64,000 nt of DNA from Verrucomicrobiota bacterium (GTDB lineage: Bacteria; Verrucomicrobiota; Verrucomicrobiia; Opitutales; Opitutaceae), in contig JAEYUW010000036.1 in NCBI GenBank assembly GCA_023432225.1, positions 231,717 to 295,716 of the forward strand. Direction: 5' to 3'. How positions within the stretch are numbered: the stretch's first letter is position 1; the number at the start of each line of letters is the position of its first letter. The translations under genes and the position numbers were made by a program. Under the pieces are notes generated by a model. It saw only the letters and a program-made list of their open reading frames with translations, was not told the DNA's origin and ran no database searches. This document shows, piece by piece, positions 51,553-58,739 of the stretch.

Positions 51553-52502
51553 TGCCTACGCGTCACTTCCTCAAGGACACCGATTTCACCCGCGCCGAAG
51601 TTGCGCAGATTTTCGACCTCGCCGCGCGGCTCAAGCGCGAGCGTGGCACGCACGAGAAGCCGCTCGCCGGCCAGACGTGGGCGCTGATTTTTTCGAAGAG
51701 CAGCACGCGCACGCGCGTGTCATTCGAGGTCGGCATCCATGAGCTCGGCGGCAATCCGCTTTTCCTTAACCGCAACGACATCCAGATCGGTCGCGGCGAG
51801 TCGGTCGAGGATACCGCGAAAGTGCTCTCGCGTTTCGTGCATGGTCTGATCGTTCGCACCTACGAGCAGAGCGAAGTCGAGCGGCTCGCCGCCGCAGGCA
51901 CGATCCCGATCGTGAACGCGCTGACGGATTTCCTGCACCCGTGCCAGATCTACACCGATGCGTTCACGATGACCGAGCGCTGGGCCGGCCACGGCGATCG
52001 CTTCGCCTCGCTCAAGGGCCGCAAGATCGCGTTCCTCGGCGACACGGCGTGCAACATGGCCTATTCGTGGATACTGGGCGCGGCGCTCTTCGGCATGAAG
52101 ATCAGCCTCGCGGGCCCCGCGCAATTCGCGCCCGGCGCCGACATCGATGCGCAGCTCGCGAAGGATGGCCTGCCGAAGAATTACCACTTCACCACCGATC
52201 CCTACGAGGCGGTGAAGGACGCCGACGTCGTCTACACCGATGTGTGGGTATCGATGGGCAAGGAGGAGGAAACGAAGGAACGCATCCGTGTGATGTCGCC
52301 GTATCAGGTGACCGCGAAGCTCTTCGCCGCCGCCAAGCCCGACGCGTATTTCATGCACTGTCTCCCGGCGCATGCTGGCGAAGAAGTGGAGCAAGCGGTC
52401 CTCGACAACCCACGCTGCATCATCTTCGACGAAGCGGAAAATCGCCTGCACGTGCAGAAGGCGATCATGGCCACGCTGGCCGCCGCGCGCTCGCGCGCGT
52501 GA
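51552..52502 (+). CDS. argF: Ornithine carbamoyltransferase
   Basis: The 316-residue enzyme makes citrulline from ornithine and carbamoyl phosphate. SKSSTRTRVSFEVG is the carbamoyl phosphate loop (STRTR), FLHPCQ is conserved, and HCLPAHAGEEV near the C-terminus carries the catalytic Cys. GDTACNMAYSW replaces the more usual GDGNNV(A/C)xS; the Thr-Ala pair is a mild departure but the Asn-Met that contacts ornithine is kept. Start codon overlaps the argD stop. A GGCCGG element begins 1 bp after its TGA. Confidence 0.95.
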   Translation: MPTRHFLKDTDFTRAEVAQIFDLAARLKRERGTHEKPLAGQTWALIFSKSSTRTRVSFEVGIHELGGNPLFLNRNDIQIGRGESVEDTAKVLSRFVHGLIVRTYEQSEVERLAAAGTIPIVNALTDFLHPCQIYTDAFTMTERWAGHGDRFASLKGRKIAFLGDTACNMAYSWILGAALFGMKISLAGPAQFAPGADIDAQLAKDGLPKNYHFTTDPYEAVKDADVVYTDVWVSMGKEEETKERIRVMSPYQVTAKLFAAAKPDAYFMHCLPAHAGEEVEQAVLDNPRCIIFDEAENRLHVQKAIMATLAAARSRA

Positions 52503-52503
52503 A

Positions 52504-52597
52504 GTAGGGCCGGTCTGTGACCGGCCCGGTTGAGCCCCACGCTCGCGAGTTGGGGCCGCGAACGAATCTCGAATTGGGCCGGCTGAAGCCGGCCCAA
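52504..52597. repeat. GGCCGG palindromic element, copy 4
   Basis: Left hairpin GTAGGGCCGGTCTGTGACC with its GGCCC end and right hairpin TTGGGCCGGCTGAAGCCGGC flank about 45 bp. It lies between the argF stop and the end of the convergent pseudopilin gene. Confidence 0.8.
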
Positions 52598-52605
52598 CCG
52601 CTCCG

Positions 52606-53097
52606 TCACTGCTCGAGAATCAGCGTCACGCGGTTCGACTGCACTTTCTGGAAGCGACCGGTGGCCAGGTTGCCGTCGTCGAGCTTGGCGTCGATTTCCT
52701 CCAGCTGCGCGTCGGTGCACGTCAGTCCGGCGATCGAGATGCCCGCCGCGACGCTGCCCAGGTTGCGATCCCAGTTCCAGCGGCCGCCAATCGTGGTCGT
52801 TGCCTGCCAGACGCTCCTTTTGAAATCACCGGCCATGGATACCGGCGAAGTCGGCACGGCGCCGCTGCCGGCATTGTTCGGCCAGAAGCCGTTTTGCAGC
52901 GCGTAGGTTTCGAAGGCCTGCGCGAACACCCGAAAATCATTCGCGACGCGGACGTTTTGCGCCGCGCGTTGCACGCGTGCCATCGCGGGGATCGCCAGCG
53001 CGGCGAGCAGGCCGATGATGACGACGACGATCATGATTTCGACGAGGGTGAAGCCGCGACCAAGGCGGCGCGAGCGGACGTGGGGGAGCGTGCTCAT
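52606..53097 (-). CDS. Type II secretion/type IV pilus-like pseudopilin
   Basis: With ATG 53097 the product is 163 residues. A short basic leader precedes the prepilin peptidase site RGFTLVEIMIVVVIIGLLAA: cleavage after Gly and methylation of Phe are expected, and Glu5 of the mature protein is present. The helix is followed by a small globular domain (GFWPNNAGSGAVPTSP, then WNWDRNLG), with Trp/Asn-rich beta structure typical of GspG-like pseudopilins in Verrucomicrobia and Planctomycetes. No other secretion gene is nearby, so it is an orphan pilin. It is divergent from argG. Confidence 0.88.
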   Translation of the reverse strand: MSTLPHVRSRRLGRGFTLVEIMIVVVIIGLLAALAIPAMARVQRAAQNVRVANDFRVFAQAFETYALQNGFWPNNAGSGAVPTSPVSMAGDFKRSVWQATTTIGGRWNWDRNLGSVAAGISIAGLTCTDAQLEEIDAKLDDGNLATGRFQKVQSNRVTLILEQ

Positions 53098-53247
53098 GAC
53101 AGGTCTTGGGGTTGCCGAAACTATGCAGCTGACCGCCTCGGCGCGCGAGCGGCCAAGGGTCAAAGCTCCGTGAAACGCGCCGGCGAAAATTGACCTATTT
53201 TTATTTTGCGAGTGCGGCGCGCCCGGTCTCACACTGCGCGCTCTACC

Positions 53248-54474
53248 ATGAAGATCGTGCTCGCTTACTCCGGAGGTCTCGACACCTCCGTCATCGTCAA
53301 GTGGCTCCGCGAAACCTACGACGCCGAGATCGTCACGTTCGCAGCCGATATCGGCCAGGAGGAGGAACTCAAGGGCCTGCCCGCGAAGGCGAAGAAGACC
53401 GGCGCCTCCAAGCACTACACGCTCGACCTCGTCGAAGAGTTTGCCCGCGACTTCATCTACCCGATGATCCGCGCCAACGCGATTTACGAGGGCCAATACT
53501 ACCTCGGCACCTCGATCGCGCGCCCGCTCATCGCGAAGGCGCAGATCGAAATCGCGAAGAAGGAAAAAGCCGACACCGTCGCGCACGGCGCCACCGGCAA
53601 GGGCAACGACCAGTGCCGCTTCGAGCTCACCTACATGGCGCTCGCGCCGCACCTGAACATCATCGCGCCGTGGAAGCTCGAGAGCTACCGCGAGAAATTC
53701 CCCGGTCGCGCCGAGATGATCGCGTATTGCGCCGAGCACAACATCCCCGTCGAGGCCTCGCTCAAGAAGCCCTATTCGATGGACCGCAACCTTCTCCACA
53801 TCTCCTACGAAGCCGGCATCCTCGAGGATCCGTGGTTCGACCCGACGACCAAGGAGAACAAGGCGATGTTCAAACTCTCGGTCGCTCCGGAAGACGCGCC
53901 CGATAAGGCCGAATACGTCGAACTCGATTTCGTGAAGGGCGACTGCGTCGCCGTGAACGGGAAGAAAATGACTCCGGGCGGCGTGCTCAAGACGCTGAAT
54001 AAGCTCGGTGGCAAGCACGGCATCGGTCGCGTCGACCTCGTCGAGAATCGCTTCGTCGGCATGAAGTCCCGCGGCGTCTACGAGACTCCGGGCGGCACGA
54101 TCCTCATGCAGGCGCACCGCCAGGTGGAGTCGCTCACGCTCGACCGCGAAGTGCTCCACATCCGCGACAGCTTCATCCCGAAGTATGCCGAGCTCGTCTA
54201 CAACGGCTTCTGGTTCGCGCCTGAGCGCGAGATGCTCCAAGCCATGGTCGACGAGAGCCAGAAATTCGTCACCGGCACCGTTCGCCTGAAGCTCTACAAG
54301 GGCAACATCATCACCTGCGGCCGCAAATCGAAGTATTCCCTCTACGACGACAAGATCGCGTCGATGGAAGGCGTGAAGAGCTGGTATAACCAGAGCGACG
54401 CCACCGGCTTCATCCGCCTCAACGGTCTCCGCCTCCGCGCGCGCAACCTCGCGCAAGGCGGTCCGCAAGTCTGA
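53248..54474 (+). CDS. argG: Argininosuccinate synthase
   Basis: The 408-residue enzyme joins citrulline and aspartate using ATP. KIVLAYSGGLDTSVIVKWL is the PP-loop; EGQYYLGTSIARPLIAKAQI, GATGKGNDQCRFEL and YEAGILEDPW are landmarks of the class. ATG 53248 gives the usual start. It is separated from argCJBDF by the pseudopilin gene on the other strand and is followed by its own terminator. The next enzyme, ArgH, is not encoded in this window. Confidence 0.97.
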   Translation: MKIVLAYSGGLDTSVIVKWLRETYDAEIVTFAADIGQEEELKGLPAKAKKTGASKHYTLDLVEEFARDFIYPMIRANAIYEGQYYLGTSIARPLIAKAQIEIAKKEKADTVAHGATGKGNDQCRFELTYMALAPHLNIIAPWKLESYREKFPGRAEMIAYCAEHNIPVEASLKKPYSMDRNLLHISYEAGILEDPWFDPTTKENKAMFKLSVAPEDAPDKAEYVELDFVKGDCVAVNGKKMTPGGVLKTLNKLGGKHGIGRVDLVENRFVGMKSRGVYETPGGTILMQAHRQVESLTLDREVLHIRDSFIPKYAELVYNGFWFAPEREMLQAMVDESQKFVTGTVRLKLYKGNIITCGRKSKYSLYDDKIASMEGVKSWYNQSDATGFIRLNGLRLRARNLAQGGPQV

Positions 54475-54504
54475 GCGACCTCGCTTTCAACTCGATCGTT
54501 TTTC

Positions 54505-54536
54505 AAGCGGCGCCATAACCGGCGCCGCTTTTGTTT
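54505..54536 (+). terminator. Terminator of argG
   Basis: AAGCGGCGCC and GGCGCCGCTT pair perfectly around ATAACC, followed by TTGTTTT. Confidence 0.9.
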
Positions 54537-54603
54537 TCGGCCGTCGCGAATCGTCGTTCGCGCGTGCGTCGTGTCGGGTCTCGCTGTGAGGCCCTCGCTT
54601 CGC

Positions 54604-55245
54604 TCAGGCTTGGATCAGGCCGCGGCGGATGGCGTAGCGCACGAGATCGGTCTGCGTTTGCAGATTCAATTTGCGCATCAGGTTGGCGCGATGCGTCTCG
54701 GCCGTGCGGGCGCTGATGAAGAGTTTTTCGGCGATCTCGGCGGCACCGAGTCCTTCGGCGGCGAGTTGCATCACTTCGCGCTCGCGCGGGGAGAGCGTGT
54801 TGTAGGGATCACTGGAGTCGGGCGTCTTCACGGCGAGCGCAGTGATTGCCCATTCGGTGAGCGGCGCGCTGAGGAAGCGGCGGCCGGCGAGAACTTCCTG
54901 CGTGGCTTTCACGATTTCCTCCGATTCGGAGCCTTTGAGAATGTAGGCCGATGCGCCGCTGCGGAGCGCTTCGATCACGTAGGGCTCGTCGTTGTGCATC
55001 GAGAGAATGAGGACTTTCGTGTTCGGGCTGCAGATGCGAATCTGGCGGAGCGCCTCCAGGCCGTGCAGCCGCGGCAGCGACAGGTCGAGGAACATCAGTT
55101 GCGGCTTGTGCTTTTCGGCGAGTTGCACGGCCGAGAGGCCGTCGGCCGTTTCGGCGACGACGTTGAAGCGGCCATCGGCCTGTAGCACGCTGCGCACACC
55201 GCGGCGGACGATTTCGTGATCGTCGGCGAGAATTACGGTGGTCAT
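54604..55245 (-). CDS. NarL/FixJ-family response regulator
   Basis: The 213-residue protein has a receiver domain (residues 1-120: VILADDHEIVRRGV, phosphoacceptor Asp54 in LMFLDLSLP, Lys in AYILKGSESEE) and a LuxR-type helix-turn-helix domain (LSPREREVMQLAAEGLGAAE, then ARTAETHRANLMRKLNL). It should bind DNA when phosphorylated. Its ATG overlaps the TGA of the upstream sensor kinase gene (ATGA), so the two form a two-component system. Targets are unknown. Confidence 0.94.
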   Translation of the reverse strand: MTTVILADDHEIVRRGVRSVLQADGRFNVVAETADGLSAVQLAEKHKPQLMFLDLSLPRLHGLEALRQIRICSPNTKVLILSMHNDEPYVIEALRSGASAYILKGSESEEIVKATQEVLAGRRFLSAPLTEWAITALAVKTPDSSDPYNTLSPREREVMQLAAEGLGAAEIAEKLFISARTAETHRANLMRKLNLQTQTDLVRYAIRRGLIQA

Positions 55246-56792
55246 GCGAGAGGGGCTCCGGAGTCGGCGCTCGGCAGCGGGAACTCCGCGGTGATGCGGG
55301 TGCCCTGACCGATGGCGGAGTGAATTTCGATGCGGCCGCCGGCGAGGTTCACGCGTTCGCGCAAACCGGCGAGGCCGAGTGAGTCCGTGCGGGCGAGCGC
55401 TCGCGTGACGTCGAAGCCGTGACCGCGATCGGAGATTTCGACGATGAGTTGTTTGTCTTGATGCGTGATCGCCACGGCGGCCTGTTTCGTCTGCGCGTGG
55501 CGGGCGGCGTTGGTGAGTGCTTCCTGCACGATGCGATAGACGACGGTCTCGAGCTCACCGGGCAGGCGTCCGGCGGGCAGGTCGGCGGCGAAATCGACGT
55601 CGATGCCGGTCTGCCGGGTGAACTGCTTCAAATGCCACTCGATCGCCGGCTGAAGGCCGAGATCGTCGAGGACGCGCGGGCGGTATCGCTGCGTGAGGAT
55701 GCGGACGTGTTCGAGAAGGCTGCTCGCGGTCGCGTGCGCTTCGCTGAAGTGCGCGCGGAGCGGCGATTCGCCGGCGGTCTTCAGGCCGGCGTCGAGCTGG
55801 AGCTTCAGGCCGGTGAGGAGCTGCCCGATCTCGTCGTGCAGCTCGCGCGCGATGGCGCGGCGTTCATCTTCCTGGATGCGGAGCAGTCGCAGTGAGAGCG
55901 CTTGGAGTTCGCGGGTGCGGGCGATGACTTGGGCTTCGAGTGAGCGGTTGAGCGTCTCGAGCTCCTTCTGCAGCTGCGCGTTGTGCCGCTCGATTTCGGC
56001 GCGGCGCAGGATGCTGTTGAGCGAGAAGACGACCTCCGTGAGGTAGTCGGGCTTTTGGAGAATGAAGTCCTGCGCGCCGAGCTTGAAGGCGGCGATGGCG
56101 GTTTCGCCGTCGTTGCGCGCGGAGACGAGCACCGCGGGCAACTGGGCGGCGTTGGAGTGGAACTGCCGCAGCACTTCAAGCGGTTTGTTCTGGTGCGGGG
56201 TGGGGCCGATGATCACCGCGCTCGCCGGGGCGCCGAGTGAGAAGAAGTGGTTCAGCTCGTTCGTGGTCCCGAGCACGGTGAGTTCGAATTGCGGCGCATG
56301 CGCCGCGAAAAATTCGCGAATGCTGCCAGCGAGGGCGACGGAGCCTTCGACCAGGACCACCGCGTGGCGACCCGGCACCGAGGCGGTGGCGGGCCGCTTC
56401 GCGCGCGCCTCGGCGTGGCGCGCCTGCACGCGTTTCACGATGTCGACGAGTTGGAGAAATTGCGGCGAGGTCTTGTCGACACAGTCGGCGGCGCCGGCGC
56501 GCAGCGCGCGGACGGCGAGTTCGGTCTGGCCGTGGCCGGTGACCATCACGACGGGCGTGGGGTCGTTGCGCCGGGCGAGTTCGCCAAGAATCTGCAGACC
56601 GTCGGTGTCGGGGAGGACCAAGTCGAGCAGCAGGATGTCGTAACCCCCGACGGCCATGCGTTCGAGGCAGCGGGTGCCGTTGGGGACGATCTCAAGCTGC
56701 CAATCTGGCGCAAAATGCTCGACGTAGCTGCGCACGATGCCGGCGACGTTGGGGTCGTCTTCCGCGTAAAGGGCTCGGATCATGGTCGGCAT
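55242..56792 (-). CDS. Receiver-containing histidine kinase of the NarX/HPK7 type
   Basis: With ATG 56792 the protein has 516 residues (an ATG three codons later is equally possible). Domains in order: an intact receiver (residues 4-118; EDDP acidic pair, Asp57 in LLLDLVLPD); a second, degenerate receiver-like domain (about 145-265), in which the phosphoacceptor stretch reads VIIGPTP without Asp but the conserved Lys remains in LQKPD; a coiled coil (about 275-315); a HisKA_3 domain with His in ERRAIARELHDEIGQLL; and an HATPase domain (EALTNAARHAQ, DRGHGFD, SLGLAGLRERV). There is no membrane segment, so it is cytoplasmic and may take input through its N-terminal receiver from another kinase. 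Confidence 0.92.
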   Translation of the reverse strand: MPTMIRALYAEDDPNVAGIVRSYVEHFAPDWQLEIVPNGTRCLERMAVGGYDILLLDLVLPDTDGLQILGELARRNDPTPVVMVTGHGQTELAVRALRAGAADCVDKTSPQFLQLVDIVKRVQARHAEARAKRPATASVPGRHAVVLVEGSVALAGSIREFFAAHAPQFELTVLGTTNELNHFFSLGAPASAVIIGPTPHQNKPLEVLRQFHSNAAQLPAVLVSARNDGETAIAAFKLGAQDFILQKPDYLTEVVFSLNSILRRAEIERHNAQLQKELETLNRSLEAQVIARTRELQALSLRLLRIQEDERRAIARELHDEIGQLLTGLKLQLDAGLKTAGESPLRAHFSEAHATASSLLEHVRILTQRYRPRVLDDLGLQPAIEWHLKQFTRQTGIDVDFAADLPAGRLPGELETVVYRIVQEALTNAARHAQTKQAAVAITHQDKQLIVEISDRGHGFDVTRALARTDSLGLAGLRERVNLAGGRIEIHSAIGQGTRITAEFPLPSADSGAPLA

Positions 56793-57033
56793 CGTAGCGT
56801 TACTTCCTACATCGGCAAGCAACTGCCCGACTTCAGAACGGGTTACAATTGGCCGCCGTTTATCGGCCCCGGAACGCCCAATTTGAGCGAAATGTTTCGG
56901 ATAGTGGGCGCTCCCGGAAATCCAGGCGGAGTCTCCCGGGGGTCGGCAAGGAAACACCCTAGCGCAAAATGCGAGGCCGGGTCGCGTAGGGGCACGGATA
57001 ATTGGATTTCGCGTTTTCGGGCACGCTGGTCGC

Positions 57034-57564
57034 ATGACAACGACCCGCACCCTCCTCCGCTACGCCGCGCTCACCCTCGCGGTCGTCGCGACCACCTTTT
57101 CCGCCCAAGCGGGCATCAAGAGCTCACGCCTGCTCGCGAAGATCGCCCAGAACACCCCGGCGCCCGTCATTGTCGACAAGGGCCAGGAAATGAAGCTGGC
57201 CGAGAAGATCGCGCAGGATAACGGCGGCACCGCGCTCTGGGGCATCGGCCACTCGATGGAGCCGCTCTACGCGCCGGGCACCGCGGTCGTCGTCAAGGAA
57301 ATCGCCTACGACGACATCAAGAAGGGCATGACCCTCGTCTATCGCAAAGCCAACGGCGGCCTCGTCGCCCACAGCGTGATCGACGAAGATCGCCGCGGCT
57401 ACGTTGTCCAAGGCGTCAACAACGACGAGCCGGATGCGGTTTCCGTGAACGAGAAGAACATCGTCGGCGTGATCGTCGCCGCCTACAGCGCGAACACCGG
57501 TGGCTTCCACCAAATGATGGCGATGGCCGGCAACACCAACGCGAAGACGGTCGCGATGCGCTAA
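57034..57564 (+). CDS. Exported protein with S24/S26 peptidase-like fold
   Basis: The 176-residue product has a signal peptide (MTTTRTLLRYAALTLAVVAT to AQA), so it acts outside the cytoplasm. The rest resembles the catalytic core of signal peptidase-like proteins: GIGHSMEPLYAPGTAVVV with candidate Ser74, LVAHSVIDEDRRGYVVQG with His113 where Ser/His-type (eukaryotic or SipW-like) enzymes have theirs, and GVNNDEPD with Asp131. The lysine of the bacterial Ser/Lys dyad is absent. It lacks a membrane anchor after the signal peptide, so an unusual soluble periplasmic protease or a non-catalytic relative are both possible. It is divergent from the sensor kinase. Confidence 0.72.
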   Translation: MTTTRTLLRYAALTLAVVATTFSAQAGIKSSRLLAKIAQNTPAPVIVDKGQEMKLAEKIAQDNGGTALWGIGHSMEPLYAPGTAVVVKEIAYDDIKKGMTLVYRKANGGLVAHSVIDEDRRGYVVQGVNNDEPDAVSVNEKNIVGVIVAAYSANTGGFHQMMAMAGNTNAKTVAMR

Positions 57565-58041
57565 GCAGCCGAAACGAACCCAGCGAACCATCCGAATCAC
57601 CTTCATTCTCCCTTTCATTTTATAGGACTGACAGGTCCGTTGTCATAGGAGGCCGCGCAGGGGTGCGCGGCCTCCGCTTTTTTGGAGGGGGAATCGAAGG
57701 TTCGGCGTCACGCGGTCATGCCGTCGCGAGCCCGGTGCTCGGGCGGAAGACGCATTCACCTGCGCCACATACACAACGCTGGGGCGCGGCTGCGGGAAAT
57801 GCCCGATGCGGCGGGGACAAATTCCGCTGGCGCGATGCGCATATCTTGCACGGCAAAATCTACGCGGAAAATCACTCGAATTCCCGATGGTAGATTTCGC
57901 GCCCGGCGGCAAAAATTTCTGAGTCCGCCGTGAGGGCTACTGCCCGAAATTTTTGTCGGGCCAAACGAGTTTGTGAAAGGAAGGTTTATACAGTGCGGCG
58001 CGCTTCACTTCGCGGCGTCAGAGCCGAAAGGCACGGTCGTC
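57565..58041. other. Intergenic region with terminator, otherwise no gene seen
   Basis: After the terminator at 57649-57683 there are about 360 bp without a convincing gene; short frames on both strands have non-coding composition. The stretch is less G+C-rich near 57850-57980 and probably holds the promoter of the next gene. Confidence 0.5.
57649..57683 (+). terminator. Terminator of the S24/S26-like gene
   Basis: GAGGCCGCGCA and TGCGCGGCCTC form a perfect 11-bp stem with loop GGGG; six Ts follow after CGC. Confidence 0.93.
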
Positions 58042-58665
58042 ATGAAGACATGCGGTTGTGAATGGAATCTCTCGCGCCCGATGGGATTAGTCATCCCGTC
58101 GTGGCGTGTGATTGTTGTTATCGCGATGGCAGCCCTGGCGCTGCCGTCTCACGCGTGGGCGGGGCGAATGACCACCGGCAAGGTGATCGATCGCGTCGTG
58201 CTGTTGCGCGAGACCGATCGCGCGATGGCGGGGCGCGCGCCAGTGCCGGTCACGTTCAGTGCCGACCGCTACGCTTTGGTGCGGCACAGCTGGATCGTCG
58301 GCTTTCTGCAACGGTTCCGGCAGGACCTCTCGCGCAAGGATGTTCCGGTGAATGAGCTTCGCGGAGACAGCGGCTGGCGCGAAGGCTTCAACTGCACCGC
58401 TTTTACGGACCTTTTCCTAGGCAACGCGGCGGCCGAACTGATGGTCGATCAATGGCACGAACGCGAGCAGGCGGACCGCCCGGCCATCGTCGCCGTCTGG
58501 TATACGCCCGACAATGCAAAGGTCGATCCGCGGACACGGCGGCGTCCGGCGCACAGCGTGGTGCTCATCCTCACGGACAGCGGCGCGGTGTTCGTCGACC
58601 CGCAGCGCGGGGAAATTCAGCTTACGCCGACCGAGCTGCACACGGTCGTGCATCGTCGGGCTTGA
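58042..58665 (+). CDS. Exported protein with possible papain-like Cys-His-Asp triad
   Basis: With ATG 58042 the product is 207 residues; ATG 58081 would place the signal peptide (SWRVIVVIAMAALALPSHAW) directly at the N-terminus and is equally possible. The C-terminal half has the order seen in papain-like or NlpC/P60-like folds: Cys118 in GFNCTAFTDLF at the start of a helix, His171 in RPAHSVVLILT at the start of a strand, and Asp186 in VFVDPQRGE. This pattern supports a cysteine hydrolase or a structural relative, but I do not recognise a named family. No clear partner is nearby. Confidence 0.65.
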   Translation: MKTCGCEWNLSRPMGLVIPSWRVIVVIAMAALALPSHAWAGRMTTGKVIDRVVLLRETDRAMAGRAPVPVTFSADRYALVRHSWIVGFLQRFRQDLSRKDVPVNELRGDSGWREGFNCTAFTDLFLGNAAAELMVDQWHEREQADRPAIVAVWYTPDNAKVDPRTRRRPAHSVVLILTDSGAVFVDPQRGEIQLTPTELHTVVHRRA

Positions 58666-58688
58666 ACGGGGTGCTGGAGTGAGGAGGT

Positions 58689-58712
58689 GCACAGGTTCCC
58701 GGGAGCCTGTGC
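58689..58712. repeat. 24-bp near-perfect palindrome
   Basis: GCACAGGTTCCC joined to GGGAGCCTGTGC, one mismatch pair. It lies between convergent genes. On the plus strand it is followed by CAAAAAAAG, so it lacks the T-tract of a normal terminator in either direction. Confidence 0.65.
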
Positions 58713-58739
58713 CAAAAAAAGAAGCTCAGGTGCGGCGTA

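Noticed and set aside
58689..58712. Bidirectional terminator between the papain-like and carboxyltransferase genes
   Set aside because: The palindrome is good, but the A-run follows it on the plus strand, so neither transcript gets a U-tract after the hairpin. It is listed as a repeat only.
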